Positions 1 to 5,770 are shown, counted from the first letter of the stretch. The stretch: 9,441 nucleotides of DNA from Ferrovaceae bacterium (GCA_027457225.1 DAIDTL010000034.1:1-9441), one strand, 5' to 3'. Program-made: numbers and translations. The notes: a model not told the origin generated them from the sequence alone.

Positions 1-257
1 GCCTCCAGGATCATGATGCCCCCGAGGAATTCCATGGTCTCGGCGAACGGGCCGTCGGTAATCTGCGGCTTGCCATTGCGGTACCGGACCGTGGTGGCCG
101 TGCTCACCGGTTGCAGCGCCTCGCCACCGATCCAGTGGCCACTCTTCTGAAGCTCCTCGTCGTAGATGAAGCAGGTATCCATGAAGTCGTGCTGCTCCTT
201 CTCGGTCAGTTGTCCGAAGTGCTTGTCCTCGATGTAACCCAGGCAAATGTATTTCAT
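1..257 (-). CDS. YCII/DGPF-domain protein, 3'-truncated by window edge
   Basis: The first 85 residues are visible; the C-terminus lies beyond base 1. The sequence carries the YCII-family core: an N-terminal strand (MKYICLGYIED), a central GGEALQPVSTATTVR stretch, then the hallmark ITDGPFAET motif and the following EFLGGIMILEA strand. The family forms small ferredoxin-like-fold proteins, mostly of unknown biochemical function. The ATG start is well supported by AAGGAG ten bases upstream. It is the third gene of a minus-strand cluster, 12 bases after a paralogous DGPF protein, and both follow an ECF42 sigma factor. DGPF proteins are the typical genomic partners of that sigma group. The family assignment is secure; the role is unknown. 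Confidence 0.88.
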   Translation of the reverse strand, partial: MKYICLGYIEDKHFGQLTEKEQHDFMDTCFIYDEELQKSGHWIGGEALQPVSTATTVRYRNGKPQITDGPFAETMEFLGGIMILE

Positions 258-269
258 GCCACTGCTCCT

Positions 270-647
270 TTATTTCGCGGGCTTGAAGTCTTCGGATCCG
301 AACACCTGACGGATTTCGATGGTGTCGCCGTCATCAGCCGGGCACTTCGCGGCCCATGTCACGACCTCTTCTTTCGAATTGGCCTCCACTATCCAGTACC
401 CGCCCAGCACCTCCTTGGTCTCAAGGAACGGACCATCGGTGATGGTCGGCTTGCCCTTGGAAAAGGACACCCGCGCCCCGGTGGACTGCGGGTGCAGGCC
501 GTTAAGGTCCAGCAGCTTGAGGGCCTTGGCCATCTCTTCGTTGAATCGCCCCATTTGCTCGACCTTTTTTGCGTCGGGCACGAAACCGGGGGCCAGTTTC
601 TTTCCGCCCTGATAGACGGATGGGATCATCAACATCATGAATTTCAT
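270..647 (-). CDS. YCII/DGPF-domain protein
   Basis: A complete 125-residue YCII-related protein. The N-terminus MKFMMLMIPSVYQGG, the middle LNGLHPQSTGARVSF segment, the signature ITDGPFLETKEVLGGYWIVEA (around residues 69-89) and the late strand DTIEIRQVF follow the family order. There is no signal peptide or membrane segment, so it should be cytosolic. A clear AAGGAG box lies about eight bases before the ATG. It sits 76 bases downstream of the ECF42 sigma gene and 12 bases upstream of a second DGPF protein, so the three genes probably share a transcript. In characterised cases DGPF genes are targets of their neighbouring ECF42 sigma factor; whether the proteins act as enzymes or as sensors is not known. 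The two DGPF copies are only distantly similar, so this is not a recent duplication. Confidence 0.9.
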   Translation of the reverse strand: MKFMMLMIPSVYQGGKKLAPGFVPDAKKVEQMGRFNEEMAKALKLLDLNGLHPQSTGARVSFSKGKPTITDGPFLETKEVLGGYWIVEANSKEEVVTWAAKCPADDGDTIEIRQVFGSEDFKPAK

Positions 648-723
648 GAAAAAACTCCTTTTTCAGATTATGTATTCGGCACTCATAGTCGAATGGGCAT
701 CCAGGTTTTCGACAGCGCGCCGA

Positions 724-2004
724 TTATTTTTCACGGAGCTCGTTTCGCCGTTTCTGCAAATAGCGCCGCTCCGGCTCCAATTGAGTGAGATCCAGTGCCC
801 TTTGGTACGCGGCATCCGCCGCCTCGGTATTACCCTGCCGCCGGTACAGGTCCGCCTTGGCGGCAAAAAACCAATAATACCCGGTCAAATCGTCTTCCCT
901 ACCGAGACAGTCGATCAGGGCCAACCCGGCGGCCGGGCCCTCGCGCATGGCCACGGCCACGGCCCGATTGAGGCGGATGACCGGCGATGGTCCCAAATCT
1001 AAGAGACGATCGTACAGGGCGACGATCTGCGGCCAGTCCGTTTGCTCCACTGATTTAGCTTCCGCGTGCACAGCCGCAATGGCCGCTTGCAGGGTGTACG
1101 TCCCAAACTGGCCCGAGTGCAGGGCCGCTTCGACTAGCACAATCCCTTCCCTAATCAGGTCCTGATTCCACCGGCTGCGATCATGGTCTTCCAGCAGGAT
1201 CAAATCGCCTTGTGGATCGGTGCGGGCCGTGCGCCGGGATTCGTGCAACAACATGAGCGCCAGGAGCCCCCGCACCTCCGCGGTCGGAAGCAGATCCAAT
1301 AACAGGCGCCCCAACCGTATGGCCTCGTCCGATAAATCAACACGCGTTACCGAATCGCCCGATGATGCCGAGTAGCCTTCATTGAACACCAAGTAAATGA
1401 CCTGCAGCACGGTGTGCAAGCGCTCCGGGAGCTCGCGCAACTCCGGGACCTTATATGGAATCTTCGCTTCCTTTATCTTCGATTTCGCCCGGACAATCCT
1501 CTGGGCCAGCGACGCCGGGGTAATGAAGTAGGCGCGTGCGATTTCTTCCGTGGTCAGGCCGCAAACCTCGCGTAGTGTCATGGCTGAACGTGCCTCGGGC
1601 GACAGTGCCGGATGGCAGCAGGTGAAAATCAGCCGCAACTGATCGTCCTGGAGGGATTCTTCATCCTGCTGAGCGGGATCGTCATCCAGTGACCCCGGCT
1701 CCTCAATCGAATCCAACGGCGTATCAGACTTTGCCAGGCGGCGGATCCGGTCAATCGCCTTGAATCGACCGGTCGACACCAGCCAGGCCCGCGGATTCGC
1801 TGGAATCCCCTTTTTTTGCCACTCCTCCATGGCCGCCCGGAACGCATCGTGCAAGGCATCCTCCGCCAGATTGAAATCGCCGAGCAGGCGAATCAACGTC
1901 GCCAGCACTCGCCGGGATTCTGAGCGATACAGCTGGTTGATGATCTCGCTGAAATGTTCCAACGGAGTCACGGCAAATCCCCCCCGGGCGGTCAGTCGGT
2001 TCAT
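724..2004 (-). CDS. ECF42-group RNA polymerase sigma factor with long C-terminal extension
   Basis: A sigma-70-family factor of about 426 residues, twice the usual ECF length. With the chosen ATG as residue 1, region 2 spans about 26-89 (LYRSESRR...LLGDFNLAEDALHDAF...RAWLVSTGRFKAIDRIRR). The group-typical FTCCHPALSPEAR stretch leads into region 4 at about 133-185 (MTLREVCGLTTEEIARAYF, AQRIVRAKSKI). The rest, to 426, is the TPR-like helical extension (VIYLVFNEGYSAS, LLALMLLHESRR, IRLNRAVAVAM, YYWFFAAKADLYRR) that defines ECF42. The start is uncertain: a GTG at 2094, ATG at 2031, ATG at 2004 and GTG at 1971 are in frame, none with a strong Shine-Dalgarno. Homologues usually begin close to TPLEHF, which favours 2004 or 1971. 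Two DGPF proteins follow, the classic partner genes. No anti-sigma gene is adjacent; the extension is thought to replace that control. Confidence 0.9.
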   Translation of the reverse strand: MNRLTARGGFAVTPLEHFSEIINQLYRSESRRVLATLIRLLGDFNLAEDALHDAFRAAMEEWQKKGIPANPRAWLVSTGRFKAIDRIRRLAKSDTPLDSIEEPGSLDDDPAQQDEESLQDDQLRLIFTCCHPALSPEARSAMTLREVCGLTTEEIARAYFITPASLAQRIVRAKSKIKEAKIPYKVPELRELPERLHTVLQVIYLVFNEGYSASSGDSVTRVDLSDEAIRLGRLLLDLLPTAEVRGLLALMLLHESRRTARTDPQGDLILLEDHDRSRWNQDLIREGIVLVEAALHSGQFGTYTLQAAIAAVHAEAKSVEQTDWPQIVALYDRLLDLGPSPVIRLNRAVAVAMREGPAAGLALIDCLGREDDLTGYYWFFAAKADLYRRQGNTEAADAAYQRALDLTQLEPERRYLQKRRNELREK

Positions 2005-2257
2005 TTTAGCTTGCTGCACCGAATGCGACATGCCTAGGGGGACATAAAGATTCGCCGACGCGACGTGTTCGCCGGAAACCCGCTTAGGCCACACCTATAG
2101 GTAAATAATTGGATAATGGCATGCGCATTCCCATCAACCCCGAAGCCGCTGCTCCACGGACCGGAATGGGCACAGACTTGCCCCTTGGTTTGATGAGTGC
2201 TGACAGCCAAAACCGGACGGTTAAATATTCTCCAGATAGCGGATCGTCACAAACTGA
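2005..2257. other. Intergenic region upstream of the ECF42 operon
   Basis: This region lies between the anti-sigma stop and the likely ECF42 start. It should hold the promoter of the ECF42-DGPF operon on the minus strand, but I see no convincing -35/-10 pair. A TTGATG hexamer lies on the minus strand near 2140, with only a weak AT-rich partner downstream. No copy of the TGTAAGGA/CGACTAA element found around the second sigma factor is present. No terminator with a T-run is visible after the anti-sigma gene. Part of it (to 2094) is open in the sigma frame and may be coding if a more upstream start is used. Confidence 0.4.
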
Positions 2258-2437
2258 TTAACTATTTTGCTGGGGGAATTTCCTTAGGCCTTCTCGCAAG
2301 AATCGCATCTGTTTGTTGAAGTTTCGGCAGCCTTCACACATCATCAGGTGAAGGCGTAGGCTCGTCTTCTGCAACATGCCGAGCTTTTTGTCCATCCCCT
2401 GCGACATCAATGCAGTTGCCCGCTTACAATCCAGCAT
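2258..2437 (-). CDS. Soluble zinc-finger (ZAS/zf-HC2) anti-sigma factor
   Basis: A 59-residue protein with a ZAS-type zinc-binding signature: an N-terminal cysteine (MLDCKRATALMSQ, C4) and the HxxxCxxC motif in LHLMMCEGCRNF. There is no transmembrane segment, so it is a cytosolic anti-sigma factor that probably senses a metal or thiol stress directly, releasing the sigma factor when zinc or thiol coordination is disturbed. The start was set at 2437 because GGAG lies seven bases upstream; the frame stays open to an ATG at 2467, which has no such site. It overlaps the end of the preceding ECF sigma gene by 14 bases, which suggests translational coupling and a sigma/anti-sigma pair. In size and layout it resembles MseR, the partner of neisserial RpoE. 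An additional promoter for it may lie inside the sigma gene (2517-2546). Confidence 0.85.
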   Translation of the reverse strand: MLDCKRATALMSQGMDKKLGMLQKTSLRLHLMMCEGCRNFNKQMRFLREGLRKFPQQNS

Positions 2438-2996
2438 CCCTGTTCTCCGTACGAAACCATCTATCATTCAGGCAAAGCCGTAGCGCCATGCGCGCTCGAT
2501 GCAGTACTACCCAGCAATTAGTCGGACTGATTGCCAGTTCCTTACAAATTTCTTCCGTTTCAAAACCCAGCATCTCGCGCATCATAAAAACCCGTGCAGT
2601 ATTGTCTGGCAGCCGGGTCAGGCAGATTTCAAATATTTGCCAGAACTGCTGGTTGGAGAAGCTGCTTTCCGGGTCGCCCCAAGTTGAAGGGCGGCTATCG
2701 ACCTGCCAATGGCCATTATCGTCGAAAAGGTCTTCGTAGGCGTCTTCTGGAATTTCATCTATGGCTGCCCCGGCATTTCGATAGCGGGCATGCTCACGAA
2801 TGATGTCAACAATCTTATTCTTGAGGATGGCAAATACCCAAGTTTTCAGTTGTGCACGATTATCGAATTGCCTCTTTCCGGACAAAGCCGCTGCCATCGC
2901 CTCCTGCACTGCGTCCTCCGCCGTGGCTTTGTCACGCAATTGTAGCCATGCGAATTTGAGCATGTCGCTGCGAAAAGAGGCCAGTTCATTTTCCAT
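2424..2996 (-). CDS. ECF RNA polymerase sigma factor (RpoE/MseR-type locus)
   Basis: A 190-residue ECF sigma factor. Region 2 is at about residues 8-71 (MLKFAWLQLRDKATAEDAVQEA, LKTWVFAILKNKIVDIIRE). An acidic linker follows at about 80-115. Region 4 is at about 129-177 (LPDNTARVFMMREMLGFETEEI, then the recognition helix region ISPTNCWVVLHRARMALR). It recruits RNA polymerase to the divergent bufferin genes, by inference from position and from the matching promoter elements at 3026, 3262 and 2517. The chosen ATG is the only reasonable start but lacks a Shine-Dalgarno, so basal translation may be low. It is followed, with a 14-base overlap, by its zinc-finger anti-sigma gene. The same gene set (sigma, soluble ZAS anti-sigma, DUF2282, DUF692, DUF2063, DoxX) is known as the RpoE-MseR region of Neisseria. 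The inducing signal cannot be read from the sequence; copper, gold or oxidants are the candidates from related systems. Confidence 0.92.
   Translation of the reverse strand: MENELASFRSDMLKFAWLQLRDKATAEDAVQEAMAAALSGKRQFDNRAQLKTWVFAILKNKIVDIIREHARYRNAGAAIDEIPEDAYEDLFDDNGHWQVDSRPSTWGDPESSFSNQQFWQIFEICLTRLPDNTARVFMMREMLGFETEEICKELAISPTNCWVVLHRARMALRLCLNDRWFRTENRDAGL
2517..2546 (-). promoter_or_regulatory. Candidate internal ECF promoter in front of the anti-sigma gene
   Basis: On the minus strand TGTAAGGA (2546-2539) is followed after exactly 14 bases by CGACTAA (2524-2518). This is the same sequence and spacing as the two elements before the microprotein and bufferin genes. It lies inside the sigma reading frame (codons about 150-160 of region 4) and would start a transcript about 70 bases before the anti-sigma ATG. 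It could be partly coincidental, because the bases also encode conserved region-4 residues. Confidence 0.5.
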
Positions 2997-3025
2997 ATGC
3001 GAAGCATAACAATTTTTTAAAATCC

Positions 3026-3055
3026 TGTAAGGATTCCAGGCTCGCTACGACTAAC
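3026..3055 (+). promoter_or_regulatory. Candidate ECF promoter of the microprotein gene
   Basis: TGTAAGGA (3026-3033), 14 bases, then CGACTAA (3048-3054). Taken as TGTAA-N17-CGAC it has normal ECF -35/-10 geometry. It lies in the divergent region between the sigma gene and the 40-residue ORF, 72 bases before that ATG. The identical arrangement at 3262 supports recognition by the adjacent sigma factor (inference). Confidence 0.75.
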
Positions 3056-3059
3056 GGTC

Positions 3060-3082
3060 AAGAAAGCAGAAAATGCTTCCTT
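3060..3082 (+). repeat. Imperfect hairpin in the predicted 5' leader of the microprotein gene
   Basis: AAG-A-AAGCA (3060-3068), loop GAAAA, TGCTT-C-CTT (3074-3082): an eight-pair stem with one A-C mismatch. It begins just past the -10 element at 3048, so it would sit at the very 5' end of the transcript, where it may affect stability. No T-run follows, so it is not a terminator. It may be chance. Confidence 0.35.
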
Positions 3083-3127
3083 GAATTGTTGGCGATTCTA
3101 ACGGTAAATTTTATTTTGGAGATTGAA

Positions 3128-3250
3128 ATGTCACTCATGTGTTCGATGGAAGGCTGCAAACAAAAATCCGGTATGTGCGTACATGAAAAAATGATGCTGG
3201 GTGTGATGGTCATCATAGCAGTGGGGGCCGCTGTCTTTTGGTTCAAATAA
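3128..3250 (+). CDS. 40-residue Cys/Met-rich single-span membrane microprotein
   Basis: A short gene with a good ribosome site: GGAG lies six bases before the ATG. Residues 1-21 are polar and rich in soft-metal ligands: cysteines at 5, 10 and 17, histidine 19 and several methionines (MSLMCSMEGC, then GMCVHEKMM). Residues about 22-39 form one hydrophobic helix (MMLGVMVIIAVGAAVFWF), and the protein ends in lysine. This predicts a small inner-membrane protein with a possible metal- or thiol-reactive tail, probably cytoplasmic. It sits between two copies of the ECF promoter element, directly before the bufferin operon, and so appears to belong to the same regulon. I do not recognise a named family. 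A role in copper sensing, peptide maturation or export is speculation. Confidence 0.72.
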   Translation: MSLMCSMEGCKQKSGMCVHEKMMLGVMVIIAVGAAVFWFK

Positions 3251-3261
3251 ATTGACGTCGT

Positions 3262-3291
3262 TGTAAGGAATCGTGAATCTTCACGACTAAC
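3262..3291 (+). promoter_or_regulatory. Candidate ECF promoter of the bufferin operon
   Basis: TGTAAGGA (3262-3269), 14 bases, then CGACTAA (3284-3290), 50 bases before the bufferin ATG. It matches the 3026 element in both blocks and in exact spacing, including the flanking A before CGAC and C after TAA. This second start would let the operon be made independently of the microprotein transcript. The spacer holds a perfect palindrome (3271-3286). Confidence 0.78.
3271..3286. repeat. Palindrome inside the bufferin promoter spacer
   Basis: TCGTGAATCTTCACGA is a perfect inverted repeat (7-base arms, 2-base centre). It fills the spacer between the predicted -35 and -10 and overlaps the CGA of the -10. 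The sister promoters at 3026 and 2517 lack it. It could be an operator for a dimeric regulator; this is inference only. Confidence 0.45.
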
Positions 3292-3341
3292 AAACGGGGA
3301 CAAATTCTCCGGTTCAATCAATCCAACCTAAGGAGTTCATT

Positions 3342-3608
3342 ATGGATAATCGTCGCATTATTACTGCCGCCGTTGGTAGCCTGTTGATGCTGGGTCTGGT
3401 CAGTGGCAATGCCATGGCCGATGACAAGAAGATGGACATGGAAAAATGCTTTGGGGTAGCCAAGGCGGGCAAGAATGATTGCTCCAGCAACAAGAGCGCG
3501 CATTCCTGTGCCGGACAGGCCACCAAGGACAGAGACCCCATGGATTTTGTTGCTGTACCCAAGGGTACTTGCGAGAAAATTTCTGACGGCCAATTGAAGA
3601 AAATGTAA
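3342..3608 (+). CDS. bufA: Bufferin precursor peptide (DUF2282), copper-binding RiPP
   Basis: An 88-residue precursor. Residues 1-26 are a Sec signal peptide (basic MDNRR, hydrophobic core, AMA cleavage site), so the mature peptide is periplasmic. The mature part has the four family cysteines at 36, 47, 56 and 77 in typical settings: [25 protein letters not shown], and VPKGTCEKI near the end. In studied bufferins the central cysteines are converted by the MNIO enzyme to thiooxazole-type heterocycles that help bind copper; here that would be C47 and C56. The start is supported by TAAGGAG six bases before the ATG. The stop codon shares one base with the start of the MNIO gene, so the two are translationally coupled. 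A candidate ECF promoter lies 50 bases upstream. The probable role is copper (or other thiophilic metal) sequestration in the periplasm. Confidence 0.92.
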   Translation: MDNRRIITAAVGSLLMLGLVSGNAMADDKKMDMEKCFGVAKAGKNDCSSNKSAHSCAGQATKDRDPMDFVAVPKGTCEKISDGQLKKM

Positions 3609-4450
3609 TGGCCCAGCCCGCAACGCATTCCCTGCCATGTTCCGCCGGTATTGGGTTGCGGGCGCCCCATTATCGTGAAGTATTGGATGGGTTGTCGAAG
3701 ATTGGCTGGGTGGAGGTTCATAGCGAGAATTTTTTCGGTGGTGGTGCACCCCTGCGCACTTTGCTCAAGGTGCGCGAACATTACCCAGTCAGCCTGCATG
3801 GCGTAGGAATGGGATTGGCTTCCACCACCCCGATTGACCAGATGCATTTATCGGCTTTGCACCGATTATGCGATGCGGTGCAACCTGCCGCCGTGTCAGA
3901 ACATCTATGCTGGAATTCTGCAGCAGGTCTGGTAATCAACGACCTGTTGCCATTTCCCTATACGCAAGAAGCCCTGTCCCATGTAGCAACCCGTATAGAG
4001 CAAGTACAGGAAATACTGGGCCGGCAATTGCTGGTGGAAAACCTCGCCAGTTATTTGGCATTTCCCCACAGTGAAATGACTGAAGGTGAGTTTTTATCTG
4101 AATTGGTTAGTCGCACGGGATGTGGGATTTTGTTCGATGTAGAAAACTTGTATGTGAATGTACGTAACCTGGATGCGGATGCCGAGGCCTTTATCAAGGC
4201 CATCCCCGCTGGAGCAGTAGAAGAGTTTCACCTGGCTGGTTACAGCGAGAGGGGGGGCTGCCTGGTGGACACCCACGACAGCCCGGTCCATCCGGAGGTA
4301 TGGGAGTTATATGAATATGCCCTGCAGCACATTGGTCCGCGACCCACACTGATCGAATGGGATAGCGACATTCCTGCACTGCCAGTTCTCATGGGTGAAG
4401 CTGCTAACGCACAGAACAGACTGGAAAAGTATCATGCCCGTGCTGCATGA
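3608..4450 (+). CDS. bufB: MNIO-family (DUF692) bufferin maturase
   Basis: A 280-residue TIM-barrel, multinuclear non-heme iron-dependent oxidative enzyme that modifies cysteines of the bufferin precursor. Family motifs run in order: GIGLRAPHY (14-22), EVHSENFFGGG (36-46), SLHGVGMGL with H64, SEHLCW (97-102, H99), LVENLASYL with E144, FDVENLYVN (D177), EEFHLAGY with H208, VDTHDSPVHPEVW (D221, H223) and LIEWDSD (E250). These His/Asp/Glu residues match the usual iron ligands. In many relatives the DVEN stretch reads DVNN, so E179 is a mild departure. There is no signal peptide, so modification occurs in the cytoplasm before export. It starts on the last base of the precursor stop codon (TAATG) and its 3' end overlaps the DUF2063 gene. 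Length and motif order are normal. Confidence 0.95.
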   Translation: MAQPATHSLPCSAGIGLRAPHYREVLDGLSKIGWVEVHSENFFGGGAPLRTLLKVREHYPVSLHGVGMGLASTTPIDQMHLSALHRLCDAVQPAAVSEHLCWNSAAGLVINDLLPFPYTQEALSHVATRIEQVQEILGRQLLVENLASYLAFPHSEMTEGEFLSELVSRTGCGILFDVENLYVNVRNLDADAEAFIKAIPAGAVEEFHLAGYSERGGCLVDTHDSPVHPEVWELYEYALQHIGPRPTLIEWDSDIPALPVLMGEAANAQNRLEKYHARAA

Positions 4451-5216
4451 CGATCTGTCCGATTTCGCTGACTCCATAGTATTGGGGCTGGGCCTTTCAT
4501 CCAAAGTGCAACCATTTTGCCCGAAATACCCTGTCGAAACTGCACTGGATGTGTACCGTAATAACTATTTTGGCAATCTGCATGATGCGCTTGCATATGC
4601 TTACCCTGTCATTGAACAACTGGTGGGCAAGGATTTTTTCAGGTGTTTGACGAAGCAATACATAGCGCGGCATCCCTCCGCCAGCGGCAACCTGCATCAC
4701 TATGGAGCCGAAATGGCAGACTTTATTGCCGGCTTTGAACCAGCACAAGGAGTGGTTTATCTGCCGGATATTGCGGTACTGGAGTGGGCCTGCCATCGCG
4801 CCTATTTTGCTGATGATGGCCCCACACTTGATGTTGGCAGGCTGTTAAAAATCCACCCAGAGAATTATGTTGGCCTGGTTCTCCACGTCCATCCATCCAG
4901 CCATTTGGTACGCTCCAGCTATCCGATTACCGCCATTTGGAACGGACATCAACCCGGTGCCAATTGTGACTTCCACATAAACCTGGATAGTGGTCCAACC
5001 AATGCCCTGGTCAGCCGGACGAATAATGCGATCATCGTCAGTGAACTTGGAGAAGCTGATGCTACGTGGCTGCAAATTATTCGGTCTGGGGTTTCATTGG
5101 GGGAAGCCACAGCCACCGTTTTAGAATGCCATCCTGAATTTGATCTTCTTGCCGCATTGGTGAATTTGGTCGCGCGCGGAATTCTGATCGATTTTACTTT
5201 GGAGAATACTCAATGA
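4434..5216 (+). CDS. bufC: DUF2063 (HvfC/BufC-like) RiPP biosynthesis partner protein
   Basis: A 260-residue protein with the N-terminal DUF2063 domain at about residues 35-125, shown by ALDVYRNNYFGNLHDALAYA, YPVIEQLVGKDFFRCLTKQY, HHYGAEMADFIAGF and LPDIAVLEWACHRAYF. The domain was first annotated as putative DNA-binding, but in MNIO clusters the protein partners the MNIO enzyme and is thought to bind the precursor leader. The C-terminal half is a less conserved beta-rich domain. The start was placed at 4434 (MPVLHDDL), with GGAAAAG just upstream and a 17-base overlap with the maturase gene; an in-frame ATG at 4395 would add 13 residues and a longer overlap. Its TGA overlaps the ATG of the DoxX gene. 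There is no signal peptide, so it is cytosolic together with the maturase. Confidence 0.9.
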   Translation: MPVLHDDLSDFADSIVLGLGLSSKVQPFCPKYPVETALDVYRNNYFGNLHDALAYAYPVIEQLVGKDFFRCLTKQYIARHPSASGNLHHYGAEMADFIAGFEPAQGVVYLPDIAVLEWACHRAYFADDGPTLDVGRLLKIHPENYVGLVLHVHPSSHLVRSSYPITAIWNGHQPGANCDFHINLDSGPTNALVSRTNNAIIVSELGEADATWLQIIRSGVSLGEATATVLECHPEFDLLAALVNLVARGILIDFTLENTQ

Positions 5217-5674
5217 AAGCAATCCCTTGCCTTGCCCGGCTTTATTACAGGGCCTCACACTGGCCGGAATACCTGTCCCCTGTATTTGATTTGGCGCTAC
5301 GGCTGTATCTTGCCAATGTATTTTTCAAGTCCGGACTGACTAAAGTCTCCAACTGGGACAGCACACTATACTTGTTTAACGACGTATACCATGTGCCGTT
5401 GCTGCCCCCGGAGGTGGCCGCCACTATGGCAGCCAGCGCAGAGCTTGGCTTGTCAGCCTTGCTGGTTTTTGGTTTGTTTGGAAGGTTTGCCGCAGCTGGT
5501 CTTTTCATCCTTAACATAGTTGCCGTCATTTCTTACGCCGACTTAAGCGAGGCAGGTATCAACCAGCATATATCCTGGGGCATACTGCTCGCCGTTCTGC
5601 TAATACTCAGTCGTAGTTACTGGTCGATGGATGCCTGGCTGGAAAGATACCTGCGGATAGCCTACAAGGTATAA
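5213..5674 (+). CDS. bufD: DoxX-family membrane protein of the bufferin operon
   Basis: A 153-residue integral membrane protein. Four hydrophobic helices are visible at about residues 24-42 (FDLALRLYLANVFFKSGLTK, the DoxX signature region), 67-88, 90-108 and 118-137. The DoxX family includes subunits of quinone-linked systems; in bufferin and related MNIO operons (HvfX) its exact function is not established. It may handle redox steps at the membrane. Its ATG overlaps the DUF2063 stop codon (ATGA), so it is the coupled last gene of the operon. It converges with ubiT across a 162-base spacer, and no strong terminator follows. The family call is firm; the symbol follows the order used for Caulobacter buf operons. 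Confidence 0.88.
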   Translation: MKAIPCLARLYYRASHWPEYLSPVFDLALRLYLANVFFKSGLTKVSNWDSTLYLFNDVYHVPLLPPEVAATMAASAELGLSALLVFGLFGRFAAAGLFILNIVAVISYADLSEAGINQHISWGILLAVLLILSRSYWSMDAWLERYLRIAYKV

Positions 5675-5770
5675 GCCTGTAACGGACTGAAAACGGGTAT
5701 CAATGATATTGAAGGAACATCCAATTCAGGCGCAACTACCTTTTTTGAAAGCACTTATGACAGCTTAGGG

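Noticed and set aside
111..788. A 225-codon plus-strand open frame over the DGPF genes
   Set aside because: It is antisense to two genes with clear DGPF motifs and ribosome sites, and has no recognisable protein features.
2215..2230. AACCG/CGGTT inverted repeat after the anti-sigma gene as a terminator
   Set aside because: The stem has only five pairs and a two-base loop, with just a short T stretch; it is too weak to call.
3058..3321. An 87-codon minus-strand open frame across the microprotein and promoter region
   Set aside because: It has no convincing ribosome site or domain, and it would run through both sigma-type promoter elements.
3314..3847. Minus-strand open frames over the bufferin and maturase genes, up to 177 codons
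   Set aside because: The plus strand carries the signal peptide, conserved cysteines and MNIO motifs; the reverse frames are shadows.
5703..5768. A 21-codon plus-strand ORF (MILKEHPIQA...) after the DoxX gene
   Set aside because: It has no ribosome binding site, no recognisable features and a length expected by chance.
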